This document shows, one piece after another, positions 1 through 6,387 of a stretch of DNA of 40,427 nt. The DNA is from a virus: positions 1 through 40,427 of IMG/VR virus record IMGVR_UViG_3300009087_000001, one strand, 5' to 3'. Below the pieces are notes generated by a model. The model made no database searches, had not been told where the DNA came from, and saw only the letters and a program-made list of their open reading frames with translations. Each line of letters begins with the position of its first letter. Position 1 is the stretch's first letter. The translations under genes were made by a program, and so were the position numbers.

Positions 1-123
1 GAAAGGAGGCAAAATGAAACTGATTTTTGTGGATGTCCGAAATGAAGAAAAGGTTGGTTGTTATCAGGAGGACGGTAGAGTTTATTACTGCTGTGAAAAA
101 AAGTGCTTTCAAGACAAGGTAGA
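1..123. repeat. Terminal direct repeat, copy 1
   Basis: These 123 bases are identical to the last 123 bases of the window. This is expected when a circular or circularly permuted genome is assembled as a linear contig; a genuine short terminal repeat is also possible. The repeat lies inside two overlapping small genes, so the open frames continue across the junction when the ends are joined. Confidence 0.95.
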
Positions 124-175
124 TTGTCCGCCAGAAGACGCTGAAAAATTGTATATTCCTTTTTATTACGATTAG
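14..175 (+). CDS. Small cysteine-containing protein, 53 aa
   Basis: I do not recognise this family. The protein starts MKLIFVDVRNEEKVGCY and has four cysteines (a CC pair, a third three residues on, and a CP further along), which could bind a metal. The start is supported by an AAAGGAGG ribosome site seven bases upstream. Its TAG stop is embedded in the AGGAGG site of the next gene, so the two are tightly linked. The first 110 bases of the gene occur again at the right end of the window, showing that it spans the circle junction. It overlaps the 3' end of the zinc-ribbon gene 40194-40349 when the ends are joined. Confidence 0.7.
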   Translation: MKLIFVDVRNEEKVGCYQEDGRVYYCCEKKCFQDKVDCPPEDAEKLYIPFYYD

Positions 176-183
176 GAGGTGCT

Positions 184-390
184 ATGAAAAAACCGAAAGG
201 CTTATGTGCAAAATGTCTTGAAATGAAAGTTTTAACAAAACACCATATTTACCCCAAGCAGTATTTTAAGCGTTCGCCCGTAATTTATCTTTGTGCGGAA
301 TGCCATAAAAAATTGCATACGCTCTATCCGTTGAAAAAAGCTCACGAATATAGGTATATGCAAATCACCCGAGACTTTATCTGCGAATAG
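184..390 (+). CDS. Mini HNH-type zinc protein, 68 aa
   Basis: The order of motifs is that of a minimal HNH nuclease: CAKC (residues 8-11), a KHHIYP core with paired histidines at about residues 20-21, then LCAECHKKLH (about 36-45), whose CxxCH completes the zinc site. The family cuts or nicks DNA using the HH and distal H residues with a metal; some members have lost activity. At 68 aa it is near the lower limit for such a domain, with nothing else attached. A TAGGAGG site lies just upstream. It belongs to the cluster of tiny zinc proteins at the left end. A DNA-binding or recruitment role without cleavage is equally possible. Confidence 0.7.
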   Translation: MKKPKGLCAKCLEMKVLTKHHIYPKQYFKRSPVIYLCAECHKKLHTLYPLKKAHEYRYMQITRDFICE

Positions 391-398
391 GAGGCATA

Positions 399-569
399 AT
401 GAAAATGTGTATCTGGCAATCAATCTGTCTATTGTGCGGAGAAGTTTATTCTGTTAAAATAGTAATGCGTCCGGACAATAGCAGGCGTAGGAACAACGAA
501 TCCTATGGTTATTGCCCGATATGCTTGCATAAATTAAGGAGGCAAAAATGCAATACTACGAAGCGATAG
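399..569 (+). CDS. Small zinc-ribbon protein, 56 aa
   Basis: Two cysteine knuckles, CLLC near residue 10 and CPIC near residue 39, are separated by a basic stretch rich in arginine and asparagine. This is the pattern of a zinc ribbon. Function is unknown. The start is preceded by TAGGAGGCATA, which overlaps the stop of the previous gene, and the 3' end runs 22 bases into the next gene, so translation is probably coupled. It may be a relative of the other small CxxC proteins in this cluster. Confidence 0.65.
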   Translation: MKMCIWQSICLLCGEVYSVKIVMRPDNSRRRNNESYGYCPICLHKLRRQKCNTTKR

Positions 570-739
570 ACACCGACAATCAGATCGCCATAATTTTTCA
601 GGATGATGAAATTCCGTTAGGCTTCCAAATAATGGAAGACTTAATCCAAGTGGTTAAAGTGAATGGCGGAACGGAAGCACCCGATATGCGACAATGGCTT
701 AACGAATCTAAAAAAAAATACAATTCTCCAACGCAGTAA
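548..739 (+). CDS. Small acidic protein, 63 aa
   Basis: I do not recognise this protein. It is acidic, has no cysteines and no membrane segment, and reads as a compact alpha/beta fold. The start follows TTAAGGAGGCAAAA, a strong ribosome site located inside the previous gene. It is the last member of the Shine-Dalgarno-led cluster and is followed by a perfect hairpin. Confidence 0.65.
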   Translation: MQYYEAIDTDNQIAIIFQDDEIPLGFQIMEDLIQVVKVNGGTEAPDMRQWLNESKKKYNSPTQ

Positions 740-757
740 CCGAGGGGGTGGAACTCA

Positions 758-783
758 AGGAGTGTAGTAACATCTACACTCCT
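758..783 (+). promoter_or_regulatory. Perfect 10-bp hairpin with AAGGAG in its arm
   Basis: AGGAGTGTAG and CTACACTCCT pair perfectly around the six-base loop TAACAT. No T-run follows, so it is not a standard terminator. The left arm contains an AGGAG sequence that could act as a ribosome site hidden by the hairpin. Two tandem copies of ATGATACATCT follow at 784-805 and lead into the next start codon. Confidence 0.6.
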
Positions 784-805
784 ATGATACATCTATGATA
801 CATCT
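784..805 (+). repeat. Tandem 11-bp repeat before a start codon
   Basis: ATGATACATCT occurs twice in a row and runs directly into ATGAG of the next gene. Each unit contains an ATG, but neither opens a useful frame. It could be an operator or a slippage product. Confidence 0.5.
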
Positions 806-982
806 ATGAGTTTAACAAAAAAAGAATTACAAATTAGAAAATATGAGTTTTATGTTTTAGATGGTTTTGAAGTTTGGAAAAATTGGTATAAAAATAAATA
901 CCATATAAGGAGAGGAACAACTCGCCTAGAAGGGTTTGTTTCTCGTGCAGAAGCTAATCAATTTATAAAAAAATATTTGTAA
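806..982 (+). CDS. Small basic protein, 58 aa
   Basis: The frame runs MSLTKKELQIRKYEFYVLDG and then a lysine- and tryptophan-rich middle, ending in a predicted helix. The content recalls phage domains with an AP2-like or single-strand DNA-binding beta-sheet and helix, but I cannot assign it. There is no Shine-Dalgarno site; the hairpin and tandem repeat sit immediately upstream. It is supported by normal codon use and by lying between two clearly non-coding stretches. Confidence 0.5.
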   Translation: MSLTKKELQIRKYEFYVLDGFEVWKNWYKNKYHIRRGTTRLEGFVSRAEANQFIKKYL

Positions 983-1010
983 AAAAACTATTCAGCACTG
1001 TTTAGATGTG

Positions 1011-1124
1011 ATGATTTTTTTACTAGTAATTGTTTTTGGCTTTATTGTGTTAGTGGAAAGCGTTAGCGGAATTGAAAGCCGAGTGGACGAAAGAGGAAAT
1101 TGGAACACCGCTTATCTTGAATAA
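1011..1124 (+). CDS. Small membrane peptide, 37 aa
   Basis: The reading frame begins with a hydrophobic segment of about 18 residues (MIFLLVIVFGFIVLVE) followed by a polar tail. It would be a single-pass membrane peptide. It ends just before a terminator, which fits it being the last gene of its transcript. No ribosome site is clear, so the call is tentative. Confidence 0.35.
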   Translation: MIFLLVIVFGFIVLVESVSGIESRVDERGNWNTAYLE

Positions 1125-1134
1125 AAAAGCGATA

Positions 1135-1167
1135 AAAAAAACGGGCTTAAAAAAAGTCTGTTTTTTT
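1135..1167 (+). terminator. Intrinsic terminator of the left-end cluster
   Basis: AAAAAAACGGGCTT pairs with AAGTCTGTTTTTTT (two G-U pairs) around a five-base loop and ends in a run of seven T. A second, weaker hairpin follows at about 1175-1198. Together they separate the left-end small-gene cluster from the promoter at 1243. Confidence 0.7.
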
Positions 1168-1242
1168 AAAAAAAATAAAGTGGCGTTTTAGCCTTTATAC
1201 AAGGGATTTTTTAGTTATTAACACTTTAAAACAAGAAAAGAC

Positions 1243-1270
1243 TTGACAAAACAGATAAAAAGAGTATAAT
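1243..1270 (+). promoter_or_regulatory. Sigma70-type promoter P1
   Basis: TTGACA at 1243-1248 and TATAAT at 1265-1270 match both consensus boxes with a 16-base spacer. It would start a transcript near 1277, about 73 bases before the first gene. A stretch from ACTTGACA to TATAATTA is almost identical to promoter P2 at 2507. Confidence 0.85.
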
Positions 1271-1349
1271 TACAATTAGGATTAACAATTAACAAAAAAA
1301 ATATGTAGAACAAAAAAAGGGGACAAATAATTAAATTAAAAAAAATAAT

Positions 1350-1583
1350 ATGAATAACGAAAAACAACTTAAAGAAAAAATTGAAAAAATAGAAGAAGCT
1401 ATGCAACTTATTGAAGAAGCCCAAACATTAGTAGATGAAGCAGTTAGGGGGACAGGAGAAGAAGCGGGATATAATGCTTATGGTAAATATGGGTTTAATC
1501 AATTATTAGGAAATGGAAATCCATATGATAATAGTTTGAACACGATTATAAATAATATGACTAACAATTTATTAAACAATTAA
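1350..1583 (+). CDS. Small coiled-coil protein, 77 aa
   Basis: I do not recognise this protein. Residues 1-35 form an acidic and lysine-rich coiled coil with repeated isoleucine and leucine positions; the second half is rich in glycine and asparagine and probably disordered. It is the first gene after promoter P1 and has the typical leader of this genome, an A-rich run ending in AAATAATATG without a Shine-Dalgarno site. Confidence 0.65.
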   Translation: MNNEKQLKEKIEKIEEAMQLIEEAQTLVDEAVRGTGEEAGYNAYGKYGFNQLLGNGNPYDNSLNTIINNMTNNLLNN

Positions 1584-1594
1584 ATTAAAAAAAT

Positions 1595-1942
1595 ATGAAT
1601 AATATAGAAAAAAAAATATTGGAGTTAAAAAGGAATACTGATAATAAATTAGAGGAACGAGTATTAAGAGACTTGCTTAAAGAAGATGAGCCCGAAACGT
1701 ATTTAAAGGATTTACTTAATCACGGATGTCAGTGTGGAATGGTTAGAAACTTAATATATTTTGCCGATACAAAAAAGTTTTACATTAAATATTTGGAGGA
1801 AATTGATGAGATAAAGGAAAATTTGGAATTTTCTACTGGAGAAGTTTTGAAAGTTAAATATCCTTCATATAATTTCCTTGCCTGGTTTGGATATGAAGAA
1901 ACCGCCAGAAACATTGCGGATAAATTAGAATTAGATTATTAA
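1595..1942 (+). CDS. Conserved phage protein, 115 aa
   Basis: The protein contains a CQCG cysteine pair near residue 46, a LIYFADTKKFYIKYLEEI helix, and LAWFGYEETARNIAD near the C-terminus. I associate this combination with small phage and plasmid proteins of unknown function (a DUF7222-like family), but cannot confirm it here. It lies 11 bases behind the previous gene with the A-rich leader AAATTAAAAAAATATG, so the two probably share the P1 transcript. Function unknown. Confidence 0.65.
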   Translation: MNNIEKKILELKRNTDNKLEERVLRDLLKEDEPETYLKDLLNHGCQCGMVRNLIYFADTKKFYIKYLEEIDEIKENLEFSTGEVLKVKYPSYNFLAWFGYEETARNIADKLELDY

Positions 1943-1974
1943 AAATTAAAGCGAGGGTGACGCACAATTAATCA

Positions 1975-2502
1975 ATGAATAAATTATTAAAGAGATTTTA
2001 TTTGAAAATTAGGATTTATTTAATCATTCTTCTGTCCATTTTGATAGGTGCTTCTTATATGTTCGTTTGCGAGGAGACAAACAAATTAAGAAGCGATTAC
2101 AACCAATCAATGGTAATTTGGAATGATTATAACGCGAGAAAAGTTATCCGTGATTCGGTAAGGGATATTTCTCCCGAAGCGGAAGCACAGGATACGCCAT
2201 TATCAGAGGAGGAGGCACAGCTTCCTCCTCCCGATGTGGAGGATAAAATCAGAGCAGTATTTGGAAGCGAGGCGGATAACGCTATAAAGGTATGTCAATG
2301 CGAAAGTCAATTTCAATCAGACAGAATAGGCGATACGCATATGTCTAAATACAGTTATGGATTATTTCAGATTAACCGGACTTGGTGGGATTATTCCCCC
2401 GAGACTTTACTTAATCCCGATGAAAATATCAGAATTGCTAAAATGATTTTTGATGAGGGCGGTTGGGATAAGTGGACTTGTGGTAAGAGATTGATGAAAT
2501 AA
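1975..2502 (+). CDS. Membrane-anchored lytic transglycosylase-like protein
   Basis: Residues 12-31 form one membrane segment after a basic N-terminus, followed by a linker of about 60 residues rich in E, P and Q. Residues 100-170 resemble the lysozyme-fold transglycosylase (SLT/Rpf-like) domain: a CES motif with the likely catalytic Glu110, YGLFQIN at 128-134, and a NIRIAKMIF helix before GGWDKW. Such enzymes cleave the glycan strands of peptidoglycan. The N-terminal anchor could be a signal-anchor that holds the enzyme in the membrane until lysis, or it could be a host-envelope remodelling enzyme. It is unusual that it lies among early genes under promoter P1 and apart from the holin-like genes at 39.7 kb. 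Four cysteines could form disulphides outside the cell. Confidence 0.8.
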   Translation: MNKLLKRFYLKIRIYLIILLSILIGASYMFVCEETNKLRSDYNQSMVIWNDYNARKVIRDSVRDISPEAEAQDTPLSEEEAQLPPPDVEDKIRAVFGSEADNAIKVCQCESQFQSDRIGDTHMSKYSYGLFQINRTWWDYSPETLLNPDENIRIAKMIFDEGGWDKWTCGKRLMK

Positions 2503-2506
2503 AAAC

Positions 2507-2534
2507 TTGACAAAACAGATAAAAAGAATATAAT
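2507..2534 (+). promoter_or_regulatory. Sigma70-type promoter P2
   Basis: TTGACA at 2507-2512 and TATAAT at 2529-2534 with a 16-base spacer. It repeats P1 over about 30 bases with a single change between the boxes, so the two should be controlled together. It serves the recombination genes that follow. Confidence 0.85.
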
Positions 2535-2575
2535 TAAAATAAAGGTCGGTTAATTAAAAAACAATTAAAAATATT

Positions 2576-2791
2576 ATGATTGATGAAAAAAAATGGTATT
2601 CAATTAAGGAGATTGTTGAAGCTAAATTATTTCCAATGTTTAAGTCAGGACATTCCGTTAAAAAATGGATTGACGCAAAAAAATTAAAAGCGATTAAAAT
2701 AGGAGATGATAAAGGTATCCGATATAAAATTAAAGGAATGTGGATAATTGAATTTATTGCGAAGTGGGAGAGTGGAGATTTCCATAATTAA
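2576..2791 (+). CDS. Excisionase/MerR-like DNA-binding protein, 71 aa
   Basis: The sequence WYSIKEIVEAKLF, then SVKKWIDAKKLKAIKIG, then RYKIKGMWIIEFIAKW has the layout of a helix-turn-helix domain of the excisionase/MerR-like (HTH_17) type: recognition helix, wing with a basic turn, and closing helix. Proteins of this type act as excisionases, architectural DNA-bending proteins or repressors. No integrase is present, so a regulatory role is more likely. It is the first gene after promoter P2 and may control it. Confidence 0.65.
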   Translation: MIDEKKWYSIKEIVEAKLFPMFKSGHSVKKWIDAKKLKAIKIGDDKGIRYKIKGMWIIEFIAKWESGDFHN

Positions 2792-2807
2792 TTAAATTAA
2801 AAATAAT

Positions 2808-3503
2808 ATGAAAAAGAAAAAAAGAGTAATTAAAAAAAGAGAGGTGGCTATTAAAAATCTATCAATGGCGGATACATTTGTAGATTCCAAACAGTTAGCA
2901 TTTATGTTAGGCAGAACGCCCGAACAGCATATCTACTCACGCCCAGCTAAAGGGGGCGGGACTTGGAGTTATGTAACTGGGATTTATGTGCAGAAAATCT
3001 TAAATTATGTTTTTGGTTGGAATTGGGATTTTCAAATTGTGGATAAAGGGCGAGAGGGCAATTTAGTTTGGGTGCAAGGGCGGTTAACCATCCGAGACAA
3101 GGACGGAAATATTAGAATTATTAAAGAGCAGTTTGGTAGAGCCGATATTAAAATGAAAAGGGGAAGCAACGAGGCTTTGGATTATGGGAATGACTTAAAG
3201 GCTGCGTCTACGGATGCTTTGAAAAAATGTGCTTCTCAATTAGGGATTGCTTCGGATGTCTATGGTAAGAATGAGTTTAAAGATGTGGGCGTTAAAGTTG
3301 TTACGGCGGATATGGTTAGCCCGATACCGAACAAGAAAAAAATGGAAGCGATAAATAAATTATCAAAATGCACATCGCAAAAGTCTCTTATATCAGCTTG
3401 GCATAAACTTCCAAAGGAATTAAAAGCAGACAAGGAAATTATTGCCGAAGCGGGAAACATAAAATCTTTTATCATTGATGCTAAAAAAAATGAAAATATA
3501 TAA
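2808..3503 (+). CDS. Rad52-like single-strand annealing protein
   Basis: Residues about 40-150 match the Rad52/Rad22-type recombinase core: a YVTGIYVQKILNYVFGW segment, a beta strand VWVQGRLTIRD, then YGNDLKAASTDALKKCASQLG and the terminal IASDVYGK. These ring-forming proteins coat and anneal complementary single strands during phage recombination and replication. It lies immediately before an exonuclease of the YqaJ type, the usual partner that produces the 3' single strands. About 70 C-terminal residues form a less conserved helical tail, probably for partner binding. The 3' end overlaps the exonuclease start. Confidence 0.85.
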   Translation: MKKKKRVIKKREVAIKNLSMADTFVDSKQLAFMLGRTPEQHIYSRPAKGGGTWSYVTGIYVQKILNYVFGWNWDFQIVDKGREGNLVWVQGRLTIRDKDGNIRIIKEQFGRADIKMKRGSNEALDYGNDLKAASTDALKKCASQLGIASDVYGKNEFKDVGVKVVTADMVSPIPNKKKMEAINKLSKCTSQKSLISAWHKLPKELKADKEIIAEAGNIKSFIIDAKKNENI

Positions 3504-4095
3504 ATTAAAACAAAGAACTGAAGAATGGTTTAGATTAAGGCGAGGCAAGATGACAGCCAGTCAAGCACAATGCATTGCTAGTAATGGGAGGGGTTTTGAA
3601 AGTTATATTTATTCAATCGTTGCCGAAAAACACAGTAATTCAAATGACGAAAATTATATAAATAAAGATATGCAAAGGGGAATTGATTTAGAGGGACAGG
3701 CGAGAATGGTATATGAATTGGAAAATAGCAAGGTTGATGAAGTTGGTTTTGTTGAAATGGATAAATATGTGGGTTGTAGTCCGGACGGGTTAATTGGGAA
3801 AAATGCTGGGCTGGAAATTAAATGCCCGAATGATACAAATTATTGCAGAATATTAGCCAACGGACAGAATGAAATAAACACTGGTTATATATGGCAATGT
3901 CAGATGTCGCTTTTAGTTACGGGCAGGAAGTTTTGGGATTTAGCTTTTTACAATCCAAATTTCAAGCAGGACTTAATTGTCTTTAAGCTTTTCCCCGATA
4001 AATTAAAATTTGATAAATTGATGATTGGAATTGAAAAAGGCAAAAAGATGATTAAGGAAATTGAAAACAAAATGAAAGGGGGTGGGAAAATATGA
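3490..4095 (+). CDS. YqaJ-type alkaline exonuclease
   Basis: The protein follows the YqaJ/lambda exonuclease (PD-(D/E)XK) plan: QRTEEWFRLRRGKMTASQ at the N-terminus, RGIDLEGQARMVYE in the middle, then the catalytic SPDG aspartate and LEIKCP (Glu and Lys of the active site). A WQCQMSLLVTGRKFWDLAFY segment fits the family's C-terminal half. It resects duplex DNA so that the Rad52-like protein encoded just upstream can anneal the strands. I chose the ATG at 3490 because it follows an A8 run as other starts here do; in-frame TTG at 3475 and ATG at 3478 are alternatives. The start lies inside the upstream gene, indicating coupling. Confidence 0.88.
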   Translation: MKIYKLKQRTEEWFRLRRGKMTASQAQCIASNGRGFESYIYSIVAEKHSNSNDENYINKDMQRGIDLEGQARMVYELENSKVDEVGFVEMDKYVGCSPDGLIGKNAGLEIKCPNDTNYCRILANGQNEINTGYIWQCQMSLLVTGRKFWDLAFYNPNFKQDLIVFKLFPDKLKFDKLMIGIEKGKKMIKEIENKMKGGGKI

Positions 4096-4265
4096 GAAGT
4101 TTAACTAAAAAACAAAAAGAATTATTAGATAAAACTTTAAAAAAAAATGATGATATACGAACAAGTGACGATTTGCCCATTTATGTTTGGGAAGAGCTTG
4201 AAAAAATAAACGATACGGAGATTTTATATCAAGAAGTTGATCGGTATATTAGCGATCAGAACTAA
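4092..4265 (+). CDS. Small acidic protein, 57 aa
   Basis: The start overlaps the exonuclease stop as ATGA, the standard sign of coupled translation, and a GGGGGTGGG run lies just upstream. The protein is helical and charged, with a lysine-rich first third and an acidic remainder. I do not recognise it; its position suggests an accessory role in recombination. Confidence 0.6.
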   Translation: MRSLTKKQKELLDKTLKKNDDIRTSDDLPIYVWEELEKINDTEILYQEVDRYISDQN

Positions 4266-4286
4266 CTTAATAATTAAATTAAAAAA

Positions 4287-4904
4287 ATGGAAAATGAAAA
4301 AAAATTAAATCAAATTAAAAAAGATGCAAGGGCGATGATTCGCAAGGTTGAAAATGTCAGTGTTAATAGCGATAAGGAAATGGTTCAAGCGACAGAATTA
4401 TTATCGCAAGTTAAAATCAGAATGAGACGGATTGAAGAAATAAGAATTGGTTACACAAAACCGCTTAACGAAAGTTTGAGAAAAATAAATGCTGATTTTA
4501 AAAGTGCTTTAGTTCCCTATGCTGAAATGGAGGAAAAAATAAAGGTAGCAATAATCCAATATAGATTTGAATTGGAAAAAAAGAGACAAGCCATGGAGGC
4601 AAAACTTCAAGAACAGGCAAGGCAGTTAGCCATTGCGGAAGCTAAGAAAAATAAAAAGTCTGCCAAAAAGGCACTTGAAAATGTGATTATGCCGACTATT
4701 GAAAAGCAGGAAAATATAATTGAATCAAAAAGCGGGAAAGTTAAAACAAGGAAAGTTAAAAAGTTTAGGATTGTTGATGAAAAAAAAGTGCCTAAAAAAT
4801 ATTGGATTATTGACGAGGGAGCAATAAGACAAGATGTTATGGCAGGAGTTAAAACAATAAAAGGCGTGGAAATTTACGAAGAGGAGCTATTAAGTGTTTA
4901 CTAG
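4287..4904 (+). CDS. Coiled-coil phage protein beside recombination genes
   Basis: Residues 1-130 are an almost continuous, highly charged coiled coil. The C-terminal part contains KYWIIDEGAIRQDVMAGV followed by KGVEIYEE, a pattern I know from phage proteins of unknown function encoded next to annealing proteins and exonucleases. It may serve as a scaffold or regulator of the recombination complex, but that is inference from location. The leader is TTAAATTAAAAAAATG. Length is typical for such proteins. Confidence 0.65.
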   Translation: MENEKKLNQIKKDARAMIRKVENVSVNSDKEMVQATELLSQVKIRMRRIEEIRIGYTKPLNESLRKINADFKSALVPYAEMEEKIKVAIIQYRFELEKKRQAMEAKLQEQARQLAIAEAKKNKKSAKKALENVIMPTIEKQENIIESKSGKVKTRKVKKFRIVDEKKVPKKYWIIDEGAIRQDVMAGVKTIKGVEIYEEELLSVY

Positions 4905-5022
4905 AACGCCTTTAAAACGCAAAAAACGAGCCTACAACGATTTTAAATAGCTGGATACACAACTATACCCGCTTATTTAAAATAAACGCTTAAAACGCAA
5001 AATAACAATTAATTCAAAAAAT
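4905..5022 (+). promoter_or_regulatory. Non-coding spacer with repeated AACGC(C/T)TTTAAAACGC-type motif
   Basis: No gene fits in these 118 bases. The spacer holds two related motifs, one at 4905-4926 and one at 4979-5004 (AAAATAAACGCTTAAAACGC and following bases). The second is matched at 25 of 26 positions by a spacer at 33497-33522, which also shares a similar ACAACTA-C-CC stretch upstream. The repeated motif may be a binding site or an RNA processing signal in front of abundantly needed proteins. Confidence 0.5.
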
Positions 5023-5328
5023 ATGAGAAAACAAATTAGAGACATTTTAATCGGAGAAAAATATACCGACAGTCAGGGGCAAGAAAAAACCGCCTGGACT
5101 AAAATTGGAGTGATGTTTATTCAAATTGATGACAACGGAAACTTAGGAAATATCAGTATGCTTCTTAAAGCTTATCCAGCAAAAGGAGAAAATCCGATTG
5201 CTTTTCCGCCAAAACCGAGAAAAACAGAACAATCAAATTATAGTCAGCCCAGTCAAGAGCCGAGCATACCGACAGTTGATATCAATGAAGACATAGAGGG
5301 GCTTAAAGTTGAGGATGTTCCATTTTAA
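5023..5328 (+). CDS. Putative single-stranded DNA-binding protein, 101 aa
   Basis: Residues 1-65 appear to be a small all-beta domain (KYTDSQGQEKTAWTKIGVMF, then a strand with an aspartate/asparagine turn, then SMLLKAYPA). A proline- and serine-rich linker follows, and the protein ends in an acidic segment closing with EDVPF. Bacterial and phage SSB proteins end in a similar acidic tip (DDDIPF type) that recruits repair and replication partners. The tip and the position among recombination genes suggest an ssDNA-binding role, although the beta domain is shorter than a standard OB fold and I cannot align it to SSB. The gene has the repeated spacer motif directly upstream. Confidence 0.55.
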   Translation: MRKQIRDILIGEKYTDSQGQEKTAWTKIGVMFIQIDDNGNLGNISMLLKAYPAKGENPIAFPPKPRKTEQSNYSQPSQEPSIPTVDINEDIEGLKVEDVPF

Positions 5329-5342
5329 CTATTTAAAAAAAT

Positions 5343-5570
5343 ATGAATACAATTATTAAAACTTATAAAAAATCATTAAATGGAAAAATGAAAATGAAGA
5401 TAGACAAAACATTAATGAGCCGTAAGGGATATGTTGAAGTTGAGAGAGAGGAAATTAAGCAGTTTAATGGAGGAAAAGGATGTCTATTATTTTTATTATT
5501 TCCGCCGTTAGTTTTATTGGGGAGAAGTAAGTATATAAAAATTAAATACCAAAAATATGAAAAAATTTAA
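5343..5570 (+). CDS. Small membrane-associated protein, 75 aa
   Basis: A polar, lysine-rich first half is followed by a glycine turn and one hydrophobic segment, CLLFLLFPPLVLLG (about residues 47-60), then a basic tail. The double proline inside the segment suggests a hairpin-like or interfacial membrane segment. I have an impression of similar small proteins in Patescibacteria genomes, but no function is known to me. The 3' end overlaps the next gene by 14 bases. Confidence 0.6.
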   Translation: MNTIIKTYKKSLNGKMKMKIDKTLMSRKGYVEVEREEIKQFNGGKGCLLFLLFPPLVLLGRSKYIKIKYQKYEKI

Positions 5571-6114
5571 AGAAAAATGTGTAGACGCAGAAGTCACAAA
5601 ATTAATGGAGGAGTTAGTGGATAGGGATTTAAAAGCGATTAGTATTCCTAGTGATGTTATCAGACAGATAAAAATATTAAATGATTTAAGGGAGGAAATA
5701 AAGCCAGAGCAAATGGATAAATATTTTGTGCCAAATTTATTGCAAACACAAGTAAAAATTATTAACGCTAAATATTTAATCCATAGGCACTTGTCTTTGA
5801 TGAAAGGGGCTCAAAGTTATTCATACATTTATCGGAAATTTAAAACCGCAGGCGATTGGAATAAAACTAAAGAGAGATTGGGAGTGGGGAAAAGCAAACA
5901 GCCGACAATCAATGAAATTGAAAGTGCGATTGAAAATGATTTAATAAATATTAGAAAAACGGAAGTAGCTTATCAAGTGGCGGGGGATAAATTAGAGGGA
6001 TTATTAGATTGGGCGGATAGGATGGTGATGATAATTCAAAATAAATTAAGAGATGCGGACACGATTAGAAAAACTACCAGCTTCGGGCAAGGAGTTGTGC
6101 CTGATAATAATTAA
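5557..6114 (+). CDS. Helical hypothetical protein, 185 aa
   Basis: I do not recognise this protein. It is predicted to be largely helical, with a basic central stretch (YIYRKFKTAGDWNKTKERLG) and a conserved-looking LLDWADRMVMIIQNKLRD helix near the end. No cysteine cluster, P-loop or membrane segment is visible apart from one N-terminal cysteine. It is co-transcribed with the recombination genes and overlaps the gene before it. Confidence 0.6.
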   Translation: MKKFKEKCVDAEVTKLMEELVDRDLKAISIPSDVIRQIKILNDLREEIKPEQMDKYFVPNLLQTQVKIINAKYLIHRHLSLMKGAQSYSYIYRKFKTAGDWNKTKERLGVGKSKQPTINEIESAIENDLINIRKTEVAYQVAGDKLEGLLDWADRMVMIIQNKLRDADTIRKTTSFGQGVVPDNN

Positions 6115-6122
6115 AAAAAAAT

Positions 6123-6347
6123 ATGGAAACACAAAAAGAATTAATAAAATTGTATATCAATTTGCACGGATCAATCGTTCCCGCAAGAATGGGGGGCAAA
6201 CATTTCGCTGGTAATTTTTTTGGGAGTGAAACAAGCAAGCGATGTAGAGAAATGCGAAGGGCGGGGATTTTAACAAGTTGCCCATGGAAAGAAAATCCGA
6301 AATTTGAAGAGTTTTTTTATCCCAGCAAACAAAAAACAATGTTTTAA
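6123..6347 (+). CDS. Small winged-helix-like protein, 74 aa
   Basis: The sequence IKLYINLHGSIVPARMGGKHFAG, then SKRCREMRRAGILTS resembles a small winged helix: the CREMRRAGILTS segment matches the recognition helix and wing found in many phage DNA-binding proteins. It could bind DNA as a regulator. The leader is ATTAAAAAAAATATG. It is the last gene before promoter P3. Confidence 0.55.
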   Translation: METQKELIKLYINLHGSIVPARMGGKHFAGNFFGSETSKRCREMRRAGILTSCPWKENPKFEEFFYPSKQKTMF

Positions 6348-6353
6348 AAAAAC

Positions 6354-6381
6354 TTGACAAAAAACCATACACAGGTATAAT
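6354..6381 (+). promoter_or_regulatory. Sigma70-type promoter P3, start codon 6 nt after -10
   Basis: TTGACA at 6354-6359 and TATAAT at 6376-6381, 16-base spacer. The next ATG is at 6388, where transcription from such a promoter would be expected to begin. The message for the following gene would thus be leaderless or nearly so. Confidence 0.8.
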
Positions 6382-6387
6382 GAAAAT

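Noticed and set aside
2576-2791. Excisionase-like protein as evidence for a temperate phage
   Set aside because: No integrase, attachment site or repressor/antirepressor pair was found; HTH_17 proteins also serve as ordinary regulators.
5557-6114. Possible helicase loader or ATPase in the replication region
   Set aside because: No Walker A or B motif could be found; left as a hypothetical protein.
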